Shown here: in pieces, positions 31,242-38,208 of the stretch | Layout of the letters: every line of letters begins with the position of its first letter | How positions within the stretch are numbered: the first letter of the stretch is position 1 | From: an uncultured Bacteroidia bacterium | GTDB taxonomy: Bacteria; Bacteroidota; Bacteroidia; Bacteroidales; UBA932 | Direction: 5' to 3' | Assembly (NCBI GenBank): GCA_902768665.1 | Contig: CACXMA010000007.1 | Location: 46,110 to 110,109, forward strand | DNA length: 64,000 nucleotides | The notes under the pieces: model-generated | Seen by the model: only the letters and a program-made list of their open reading frames with translations | Told to the model about the DNA's origin: nothing | Databases searched by the model: none | Position numbers and translations under genes: made by a program

Positions 31242-33944
31242 ATGATGAAAGCAAGCACGATATTTCAGCGGATGGCGGCCGCCCTGGCCCTCCTTCTTCT
31301 GACGGCGGGCGCCTCGCTGGCGCAGAACCGCATCAAGGTGGAGGTGCGCCCGGACGCCCTGGTGAGCCTGGACGAGAACTTCCAGGTCACCTTTACGATC
31401 GAGGGAGCCAGCCTTGTGCGGGACTTCCAGTGGGAGCCCGGTGACGATTTCCATCTCGTCTGGGGGCCGGCGCGTTCGTCCAGCACCTCGACGACCATCG
31501 TGAACGGCCGGCGCGAGATGACCTCCCGCCAGTCCTATACCTATACGCTGAAGCCGCTGCGGGTCGGTACTTTCCCGGTTGCGCAGGCCAGCGCCAATGT
31601 CGACGGCAACACCATCCTGTCGGAACTCGCCAGCGTGACCGTCATCGCAGGGGAGGACGGCAGCACGGAGGCGGCAGCAGCGGCTCCATCTTCATCTTCA
31701 TCCTCATCCTCTTCCGGTGCCGCCGCGGTGGCCTCCAGGGGCGAGGACATCTTCATCCGCATGGTCCCGTCCAAGCGCCGCGTCATCGTCGGCGAGCCTT
31801 TCCGCTTCGAAATCAAGCTCTATACGAAACTCGATGTCAGCGGCCTGACGAGCGCCAAGTTCCCGTCCTTCGACAACTTCTCCAAGCGGGATGACGACAT
31901 CGGCGAGATCCAGTTCCACCGCGAGGATGTCGGCGGGACCATCTACTATGTCGCCACGGTCGCGAGCTACACGCTGACCCCGCTGAAGGCCGGCACCATC
32001 CCCATCGAGGCGGCCGAACTCGGCTGTACCTACATGGTCCGCAACGCCCCGACCGGCGATCCGCTGGAGGACTTCTTCGGGACGGGCAGCCGCCAGATGC
32101 GCCGGACCCTGCGCGCTCCGGGCGTCGACATCGAGGTCTCGCGTCTTCCCGGGGGCGCTCCGGCTTCCTTTACCGGCGCCGTGGGCAGCTATAAGATGGA
32201 GGCGTCGCTCTCCTCGGACCATATCCGCGAGAACGAGGCCGGCAGCCTGCATGTCCGCATCAGCGGCACCGGCAACATCGCCATGGTGACGGCCCCGGAC
32301 GTGCCGCTGCCGCAGGGCTTCGACACCTACGGGACCGAGTCGAAATTCGATTCCCGCGGCTCCGTCTCCGGCACACAAAGCTTTGATTATCCCTTCATTC
32401 CCCGCACCGACGGAAGCTTCCGGGTCGGGCCGGTGGAATTCAGCTACTTCGACACCGATTCCCGCAGTTACAAGACGCTCAGGGCCGGTCCGTTTACGCT
32501 GACGGTGGACCGTGACTCGACGGGCGTTGCCGCTGTGGCAAGCGTTCCGGGCGCTCCCCGCATCGGCGGTACCCGCGTCGAGGCCAAGGCCGAAAGCATC
32601 CGCTATATCCGCACCCGCGTGCCCTCCGACCTCGGCCGGACACGCAGTTTCTGGGTCGCCAGGCCGCTCTACTGGGCCGTTCTGGGCGCGCTGCTGCTGG
32701 CCCTGCTGATCTATCTGCCGGCTTCCGCGGCCATTTACCGCCGCCGGGCCGACCTCTCCGGGACCAAGAACCGCCGGGCCGCCAAGCTCGCCTCATCCCG
32801 GCTCAAGACCGCCCGCGTCTACCTCAAGAAGAATCTCCATACGGCCTTCTACGAGGAGCTCCACCGGGCCATGCTCGGCTATGCCTCCGACAAACTGCTG
32901 CTCGACGTGACGCAGCTGAGCCGCGACGGAATGCGCGCGGCGCTGCTCGATGGCGGTGCCCGGCCCGAGGCCGTGGACGGCTTCCTCGCCCAGCTCGATG
33001 CCTGTGAATATGCCCGTTACGCGCCGGGCGGCGACACTTCCGTTTCCATGCGGGAGCAGTACGAAGCCACCGTCCGCGCCCTGTCCGATATCGACGCTAC
33101 CGTGAAAAAACCCGTGAAATCCTCCGGCCGGACGGCCCTGACCGCCGTCCTGCTCCTCCTGACCCTCCCGACGGGCCTGCAGGCCCAATCCCTGTCAATG
33201 CCCGGCCCGGATCCGTCATTCCACGGCTTGTCCGTGGAATCTGTCCGCGATTCCCTCTGGAGCGCCGGCGTCGAGGCCTATGCCGACGGCCGTTATGCCG
33301 ACGCCGCCCGCGACTGGACAGCCCTTGCGGCCGATTCGCCCGAGAGTGCGGACCTATGGTACAATATCGGCAATGCATCCTACCAGATCGGTGATTATGC
33401 CCATGCCGTGCTCGGTTATGAGCGCGCCCTGCGGCTGGATCCCTCCTTCGACGACGCCCGTTACAACCTCGAGCGCGTGGCCGAGCACCTCGACAAGATC
33501 GACGCCGTGCCGGAGTCACCGCTCCGCCGCGCCGCCCGGTCGGTGAGTTACTGGCTCCCGGCGAATGTCTGGGCCCTTCTTGCCGCCGTCTTCTTTGCCG
33601 GCGCGATGGTTCTCGCCCTGGCCTTTTTCCGCAGCGGCCGCCGCGGCTGGCGCATCGCCGGGTTCTACGGCGGAATCGCCGCCCTGCTGCTGTTTGCCGG
33701 GTCCCTCTGGATGAGCGTGCGGCAGTACCGCGAGTACCAGGCGAAGGATCAGCGCTACGGTGTCGTCATGCTTTCGCGAACGAGCGTCCGCAATGCTCCT
33801 TCCGGCAGCGGCAGCATCGAACTCTTTGAGCTCCACGCCGGTACGAAGGTCGAAATGCTTGATGCGATGAACGGCTGGACGGAAGTGCGCATCGCCGACG
33901 GCAACCGCGGCTGGCTCCGCACGGCGGACATCGAGGAGATTTAG
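31242..33944 (+). CDS. batD/batE: BatD-BatE fusion protein with internal signal-like segment
   Basis: 900 residues in one open frame from the ATG pair at 31242. Part 1 is BatD: signal peptide (MAAALALLLLTAGASLAQ), beta-sandwich BatD domains with a poly-Ser linker near residue 150, a membrane helix near residues 480-500 (WAVLGALLLALLIYLP) and a helical cytoplasmic tail to about residue 618. Part 2, from the in-frame GTG at 33102 (residue 621), reads KKPVKSSGRTALTAVLLLLT then LPTGLQAQ, a typical signal peptide, then BatE: TPR helices (LWYNIGNASYQIGDYAHAV), two membrane helices and a C-terminal SH3-like domain (MLSRTSVRNAPSGSGS). In Bacteroides BatD and BatE are usually two proteins. A palindromic element (33215-33241) sits just after the internal signal and codes [10 protein letters not shown]. 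Either the genes are fused or BatE is started internally at the GTG. Confidence 0.9.
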   Translation: MMKASTIFQRMAAALALLLLTAGASLAQNRIKVEVRPDALVSLDENFQVTFTIEGASLVRDFQWEPGDDFHLVWGPARSSSTSTTIVNGRREMTSRQSYTYTLKPLRVGTFPVAQASANVDGNTILSELASVTVIAGEDGSTEAAAAAPSSSSSSSSSGAAAVASRGEDIFIRMVPSKRRVIVGEPFRFEIKLYTKLDVSGLTSAKFPSFDNFSKRDDDIGEIQFHREDVGGTIYYVATVASYTLTPLKAGTIPIEAAELGCTYMVRNAPTGDPLEDFFGTGSRQMRRTLRAPGVDIEVSRLPGGAPASFTGAVGSYKMEASLSSDHIRENEAGSLHVRISGTGNIAMVTAPDVPLPQGFDTYGTESKFDSRGSVSGTQSFDYPFIPRTDGSFRVGPVEFSYFDTDSRSYKTLRAGPFTLTVDRDSTGVAAVASVPGAPRIGGTRVEAKAESIRYIRTRVPSDLGRTRSFWVARPLYWAVLGALLLALLIYLPASAAIYRRRADLSGTKNRRAAKLASSRLKTARVYLKKNLHTAFYEELHRAMLGYASDKLLLDVTQLSRDGMRAALLDGGARPEAVDGFLAQLDACEYARYAPGGDTSVSMREQYEATVRALSDIDATVKKPVKSSGRTALTAVLLLLTLPTGLQAQSLSMPGPDPSFHGLSVESVRDSLWSAGVEAYADGRYADAARDWTALAADSPESADLWYNIGNASYQIGDYAHAVLGYERALRLDPSFDDARYNLERVAEHLDKIDAVPESPLRRAARSVSYWLPANVWALLAAVFFAGAMVLALAFFRSGRRGWRIAGFYGGIAALLLFAGSLWMSVRQYREYQAKDQRYGVVMLSRTSVRNAPSGSGSIELFELHAGTKVEMLDAMNGWTEVRIADGNRGWLRTADIEEI
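33215..33241. repeat. Palindromic mini-element copy 6, inside batDE
   Basis: GTCATTCCACGG-CTTGT-CCGTGGAATC, identical to the copy in cysS (4728-4754) and in the same phase, coding [10 protein letters not shown] (about residues 657-667). It lies between the internal BatE signal peptide and the TPR part. Confidence 0.92.
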
Positions 33945-33969
33945 ATTTTGAAATCTGCCGTTTTTGCAG

Positions 33970-33977
33970 TAATTTTG
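33970..33977 (+). promoter_or_regulatory. -7 box TAATTTTG for exbB
   Basis: TAATTTTG, 63 nt before the exbB ATG. It gives exbBD-tonB a promoter of its own after the bat operon. Confidence 0.55.
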
Positions 33978-33987
33978 CAGGTTGGAC

Positions 33988-34009
33988 GCGTCCGCGCCTG
34001 CGCGGATGC
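33988..34009 (+). promoter_or_regulatory. Hairpin in the exbB 5' leader
   Basis: GCGTCCGCG pairs with CGCGGATGC through nine pairs (one G-U) around the loop CCTG. No T-run follows, so it is not a terminator. It lies in the untranslated leader, 31 nt before the ATG. Confidence 0.5.
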
Positions 34010-34040
34010 CCGTATATGCTAACAAAACGATAACAAAGAT

Positions 34041-34796
34041 ATGCTTTTCAATCTCCTCCAAGCCGGTGCCGCAGCTGCTGCTGACTCGCTCACAGCTGCC
34101 GCCCAGGCCGCTCCCGCCGCCGAACCGGTGGCCGCTCCCCAATCGACCGAAATGACCTTCACCCTTTTCGAACTCTTCGGAAAGGGCGGTGCCATCATGT
34201 GGGTCCTGCTCGCCCTGTCGATCGTTGCGATCTACATCATCGGCAAGAAATGGTGGGTCCTCCACCGCGCGTCGAAGATCGACAACAACTTCATGAACGA
34301 CATCCGCGACTATGTCCAGAACGGCAAGTTCAAATCCGCCGTTTCCCTCTGCCAGCAGTACGACTCTCCGGTCGCCCGCATGGTCGAGGAGGGCATCCAC
34401 CGCATCGGCCGTCCGATGAGCGACATCCAGACCGCCATCGAGAACGCCGGCAACGTCGAGGTCGGCCGTCTCGAGAAGGGTCTCCCGGTGCTCGCCTCCA
34501 TCGCCGGCGGCGCTCCGATGATCGGTTTCCTCGGCACCGTCTGGGGTATGATCCAGGCCTTCTTCAACATGTCCAGCGCGGGTAACAACATCGACATCAC
34601 GCTCCTCAGCGGCGGTATCTACACCGCCATGATCACGACCGTCGGCGGTCTGATCGTCGGTATCGTGGCCTACTTCGGCTACAACTGGCTGACTGCGATG
34701 GTCTCGAACCTCGTCAACAAGATGGAGAGCTCGACGATGGACTTCGTCGACATCGTCCTCCACGAACCGGAAGAAGAAACCGCCAAAGCAGAATAA
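34041..34796 (+). CDS. exbB: ExbB/TolQ-family proton channel subunit
   Basis: 251 residues. After a Pro/Ala-rich N-terminus comes the first helix (GGAIMWVLLALSIVAIYIIG). The MotA/TolQ/ExbB domain has GLPVLASIAGGAPMIGFLGT-type block (LASIAGGAPMIGFLGTVWGM) and the third helix IYTAMITTVGGLIVGIVAYF. It forms the proton-conducting ring that powers TonB-dependent outer-membrane transport. It is followed after 3 nt by exbD and then tonB. Confidence 0.95.
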   Translation: MLFNLLQAGAAAAADSLTAAAQAAPAAEPVAAPQSTEMTFTLFELFGKGGAIMWVLLALSIVAIYIIGKKWWVLHRASKIDNNFMNDIRDYVQNGKFKSAVSLCQQYDSPVARMVEEGIHRIGRPMSDIQTAIENAGNVEVGRLEKGLPVLASIAGGAPMIGFLGTVWGMIQAFFNMSSAGNNIDITLLSGGIYTAMITTVGGLIVGIVAYFGYNWLTAMVSNLVNKMESSTMDFVDIVLHEPEEETAKAE

Positions 34797-34799
34797 GAC

Positions 34800-35216
34800 A
34801 TGGCACTCAAGAGAACAACCAGGACGGACGCGGCGTTCTCGATGTCCTCGATGACGGACATCGTGTTCCTGCTGCTGCTGTTCTTCCTTGTGACCTCGAC
34901 GCTGATCAACCCGAACGCGCTGAAGCTCCTGCTCCCCAAGAGCACCGGACAGGTCAACGCCAAGCCGATGGTCTCGGTGTCGCTGGTCCCCCGCGAGGGC
35001 ACGGACAGCTATGTCTACTGCATCAACGGCGACGAGGAGAACATGATTAATTACGACGAGCTCGCTCCGGCGCTGCAGGAGCTGATCGGCAGCGAGGAAG
35101 ACCCGACCTTCTCGATCTATACCGACGAGAAGACCCCGGTCGGCGAGGTCGTGGCCGTGATGAATGTCGGCAAGAAACTCGACTATAAGGTAATTTTGGC
35201 GACCAGACCCGAATGA
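34800..35216 (+). CDS. exbD: ExbD/TolR-family protein
   Basis: 138 residues. A short cytoplasmic N-terminus (KRTTRTDAAFSMSSMTDIVF) leads into a single helix (LLLLFFLVTSTLI) with the conserved Asp at its start (SMTDIV), the proton-carrying residue of ExbD. The periplasmic domain follows (VSLVPREGTDSYVYC, TPVGEVVAVMN). It overlaps tonB by 4 bp. Confidence 0.95.
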   Translation: MALKRTTRTDAAFSMSSMTDIVFLLLLFFLVTSTLINPNALKLLLPKSTGQVNAKPMVSVSLVPREGTDSYVYCINGDEENMINYDELAPALQELIGSEEDPTFSIYTDEKTPVGEVVAVMNVGKKLDYKVILATRPE

Positions 35217-35983
35217 AAGGCTATTTAAGGGACAGACAGGCACAGGAAAAGGTCTCCCGCTGGACGGGAGTCGGACTGACGGTGGCGGTGCACGTCATCG
35301 TCGTCCTCTGCTTTGTCTTCTCCGGTTTCCGCTACGTATGGCCGCCGCCGCAGGAAAAGATTCTCATCGCTTTCGAGGATATCGACGACCTTGAACTGGA
35401 GGAAGTTCCGCCTGAAATGAGAGGGCAGACGGCTGCCGATATCGTCGATCCTGAAAAAGAGATCGAGGAGGTCAGGAAGGCAGAGTCTCCACTTCACTCG
35501 AACACGAAGAACAATGCGACGGCCTCGACCCCGACTCCGAGCGGAGACGTGGAAATCCCTGCGACGCAGGAGACTGCGTTGGATCCCAAGGCTATCTTCC
35601 CTGGCCACAGCAAGCGGGATACGACCCATACTTCCCAGGGATCCACCTCTCCTACCGGCAACTTGACGCCCGGTCAGGTGAATGGTGGTCCGGACGGGAC
35701 ACTGGACGGCTCTGCAAATGCCAAAGTTGAGGGCCGTAGTGTAACCAAAAAGGGAACATTGCGTCCTACTGTAAACAAGAAAGGCCTTGTAGTCATCGAT
35801 ATATATGTCAATCCTCAGGGGAAGGTGATAGAGGCTTATTTCAATGCCAGTAAATCTGATACAAGCGACAAAGAATTGATCGATAAGGCTATCGAGGCAG
35901 CGTATGGCTTTGTATTCAGTGTCAAGTCGGATGATGTGAAGAGAAGACAAGGCACTGTGACTTGTAAATTCAATTTGAAATAG
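35213..35983 (+). CDS. tonB: TonB-like energy transducer
   Basis: 256 residues. One N-terminal membrane helix (VGLTVAVHVIVVLCFVFSG) contains the His of the SxxxH motif seen in TonB. A long acidic and Ser/Thr-rich periplasmic linker (about 45-165) follows, then a TonB C-terminal-like domain (TVNKKGLVVIDIYVNPQGKV, start part; AIEAAYGFVFS later). It takes the place of TonB after ExbB and ExbD, so coupling the proton gradient to outer-membrane receptors is the likely job. The last 250 bases are poorer in G+C than the rest. It ends in a hairpin terminator. Confidence 0.88.
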   Translation: MKGYLRDRQAQEKVSRWTGVGLTVAVHVIVVLCFVFSGFRYVWPPPQEKILIAFEDIDDLELEEVPPEMRGQTAADIVDPEKEIEEVRKAESPLHSNTKNNATASTPTPSGDVEIPATQETALDPKAIFPGHSKRDTTHTSQGSTSPTGNLTPGQVNGGPDGTLDGSANAKVEGRSVTKKGTLRPTVNKKGLVVIDIYVNPQGKVIEAYFNASKSDTSDKELIDKAIEAAYGFVFSVKSDDVKRRQGTVTCKFNLK

Positions 35984-35994
35984 ATTATTTCACA

Positions 35995-36018
35995 GATGAC
36001 GTGAGTCATCGCTTTTTT
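35995..36018 (+). terminator. Intrinsic terminator after tonB
   Basis: GATGAC-GTGA-GTCATC hairpin followed by GC and six T residues. Confidence 0.8.
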
Positions 36019-36025
36019 ATATTTT

Positions 36026-36033
36026 TAGATTGC
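36026..36033 (+). promoter_or_regulatory. Probable -7 box TAGATTGC for the rluB-era-parC run
   Basis: TAGATTGC, 18 nt before the ATG at 36052 and just after the tonB terminator. Confidence 0.4.
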
Positions 36034-36051
36034 CCGTGAAGGGTACAAACA

Positions 36052-37281
36052 ATGGAAAACAACAAGAAAGGCGGCTTCAAGAGCCGCGAAGGCCGTAGTG
36101 AGTACGGCAGCAACAGAACAGGCGGTCCCCGCAAAAGCACAACCAGCGGCCGCAACCACTTTACCACCCGTCGTCCCGCCGGTGCTACCCGTAGCGCCGA
36201 GCGTGTCAATTTCAGCGACGCAGACCTCGAGAACCGCAGCTTCGGCAGCTTCTCCGAGCATGAAGGCGGCCGTGGTCCCCGCAAAAGCTACGGCGACCGC
36301 AAACCTGCTTTCGGCGACCGCAAGCCCGCTTTCGGCGAGCGTAAGAGCTCCTATGGCGAGCACAAGAGTTCCTATGGCGACCGCAAGCCGGCATTCGGCG
36401 AGCGCAAGTCCCGCAGCTACGGCGACAAGCCCGCGGCGTACGGCACCCGCAAGCCCTATTCCAAATTCCCGAAGAAAGAAGACGGCATTTCCCGCATGAT
36501 CGGCCGCAAGGCCGCCGCGGCGTCCGAGCTTTCCGATAACGATTATGTAGCCGCCCCCATCAAGGACGTCGTCCGCCTCAACAAGTTCATCGCCAACTCC
36601 GGCGTATGTTCCCGCCGCGAGGCCGATGAGCTGATCCAGGCCGGTGTCGTCACCGTCAACGGCGAGGTCGTCACCGAGCTGGGCGTCAAGGTCAACATCC
36701 AGACCGACGACATCCGCTTCAACGGCGAGCGTCTCAAGGGTGAGGCCAAGACCTACATCCTCATGAACAAGCCGAAAGGCTACGTCACCACCGCCGGCGA
36801 CCCCCACGCCGAGAAGACCGTCATGAGCCTGATCAAGGGCGTTCCCGTGCGCGTCTTCCCCGTCGGCCGCCTCGACAAGAACACGACCGGCGTGCTGATG
36901 TTCACCAACGACGGCGAGATGGCCGAGAAACTGACCCACCCTTCCTTCAACAAGAAGAAAATCTACCAGGTCATCCTCGACAGCCCGCTGAAGGAAGAGG
37001 ACCGCGAGCAGATCCTTTCCGGCATCGAGCTGAGCGACGGCATGATCAACGCCGACGAGCTCGAGTATGTCGACGCCGTCGACCGCAAGAAACTCGGCAT
37101 CGAGATCCATTCCGGCAAGAACCGCATCGTCCGCCGCATCTTCGAGTCGCTGGGCTATGAGGTCCGTGCGCTCGACCGCGTCTATTTCGCCGGCCTTACG
37201 AAGAAGGGCCTCAAGAAGGGCGAGTGGCGCTATCTGACCGAGGGTGAGGTCAACATCCTCCGCATGGGCGCCTACGTTTAA
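36052..37281 (+). CDS. rluB: RluB/RsuA-family rRNA pseudouridine synthase
   Basis: 409 residues. The first 165 or so are a basic, disordered extension with tandem motifs such as FGDRKPAFGERKSSYGEHKS (about residues 77-125). Then an S4 RNA-binding domain (VRLNKFIANSGVCSRREADE) and the RsuA/RluB catalytic domain: LMNKPKGYVTT, VFPVGRLDKNTTGVLMFTND (with the catalytic Asp in GRLDKNT) and IHSGKNRIVRRIFESLGYEV. It makes pseudouridine in 23S or 16S rRNA; which one cannot be told. The RGG-like basic N-terminus is common in Bacteroidetes members and likely binds RNA. Confidence 0.92.
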   Translation: MENNKKGGFKSREGRSEYGSNRTGGPRKSTTSGRNHFTTRRPAGATRSAERVNFSDADLENRSFGSFSEHEGGRGPRKSYGDRKPAFGDRKPAFGERKSSYGEHKSSYGDRKPAFGERKSRSYGDKPAAYGTRKPYSKFPKKEDGISRMIGRKAAAASELSDNDYVAAPIKDVVRLNKFIANSGVCSRREADELIQAGVVTVNGEVVTELGVKVNIQTDDIRFNGERLKGEAKTYILMNKPKGYVTTAGDPHAEKTVMSLIKGVPVRVFPVGRLDKNTTGVLMFTNDGEMAEKLTHPSFNKKKIYQVILDSPLKEEDREQILSGIELSDGMINADELEYVDAVDRKKLGIEIHSGKNRIVRRIFESLGYEVRALDRVYFAGLTKKGLKKGEWRYLTEGEVNILRMGAYV

Positions 37282-37283
37282 TT

Positions 37284-37309
37284 GTCATTTCGAGCGCAGT
37301 CGAGAAATC
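37284..37309. repeat. Palindromic mini-element copy 7, between rluB and era
   Basis: GTCATTTCGAG-CGCAG-TCGAGAAATC. It starts 2 bp after the rluB stop and ends 1 bp before the era ATG, so it is nearly the entire intergenic region. A sister of copy 3. Confidence 0.85.
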
Positions 37310-37310
37310 T

Positions 37311-38192
37311 ATGGCACACAGAGCAGGCTTTGTCAATATCATCGGCAACCCGAACGTCGGGAAATCGACGCTGATGAACGCCCTTGTGGGCGAGAAACTT
37401 TCGATCGTGACGGCGAAGGCCCAGACGACGCGCCACCGCATCATGGGCATCGTCAGCGGCGAGGACTATCAGATCGTCTATTCCGACACCCCCGGCATCC
37501 TGAAGCCGAATTACCGGCTCCAGCAGAACATGATGAACTTCGTGGACGCCGCCATCGGCGACGCGGACATCATCCTCTATGTGACCGATACGGTCGAGAA
37601 AGGGGACAAGAACGCCGATTACATCGCCAAACTCCGGACGGTCGACTGCCCGGTCGTGGTGTGCCTCAACAAGATCGACATTTCCTCGCAGGAAAAGGTC
37701 GTCGAGCTGATGCAGTGGTGGAAGGAGCAGCTTCCCGGGGCCGAGATCATCCCGGTCTCCGCGAAGGAGAATTTCAATCTCCAGAGCGTGCTGGAGGCCG
37801 TTTCCTCCCGCCTTCCCGAGGCACCGGCCTGGTTCGACAAGGACCAGTTCACGGACCGCAACCTCCGCTTCTTCGCCTCGGAAATCCTCCGGGAGAAGAT
37901 CCTCGAGAACTACTCCGAGGAGATTCCCTACAGCTGCCAGGTCGAGATTGAGCAGTTCAAGGAAGGGGAGGAGCGCTACGACATCAGCGCCGTCATCTAC
38001 GTGATGCGCGACAGCCAGAAGGGCATCATCATCGGCAAGCGCGGTGAGATGCTCAAGAAAGTCGGGACCGAGGCCCGGCTGGAGATGGAGGATTTCTTCC
38101 AGAAGAAGGTCTTCCTCTCCACATTTGTGAAGGTGGACCCGGACTGGCGCACGAGCCGTCGGGAGCTCCGCCGGTTCGGATATGAAGAATAA
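37311..38192 (+). CDS. era: GTPase Era
   Basis: 293 residues. GTPase domain with G1 GNPNVGKST near residue 13, G3 DTPG near 61, G4 NKID near 120 and G5 VSAKE near 149. The C-terminal KH domain has IIIGKRGEMLKKVG near residue 240. Era binds the 3' end of 16S rRNA and helps assemble the 30S subunit. The start ATG follows directly after a palindromic element that replaces any leader from rluB. The gene end overlaps the first possible parC start by 11 bp. Confidence 0.97.
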   Translation: MAHRAGFVNIIGNPNVGKSTLMNALVGEKLSIVTAKAQTTRHRIMGIVSGEDYQIVYSDTPGILKPNYRLQQNMMNFVDAAIGDADIILYVTDTVEKGDKNADYIAKLRTVDCPVVVCLNKIDISSQEKVVELMQWWKEQLPGAEIIPVSAKENFNLQSVLEAVSSRLPEAPAWFDKDQFTDRNLRFFASEILREKILENYSEEIPYSCQVEIEQFKEGEERYDISAVIYVMRDSQKGIIIGKRGEMLKKVGTEARLEMEDFFQKKVFLSTFVKVDPDWRTSRRELRRFGYEE

Positions 38193-38208
38193 AAAGGAGA
38201 ACAGAGAT

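Noticed and set aside
33516-35243. A 575-codon minus-strand frame across the batDE end and exbBD
   Set aside because: It crosses three real plus-strand genes and a promoter, and shows no family signature.
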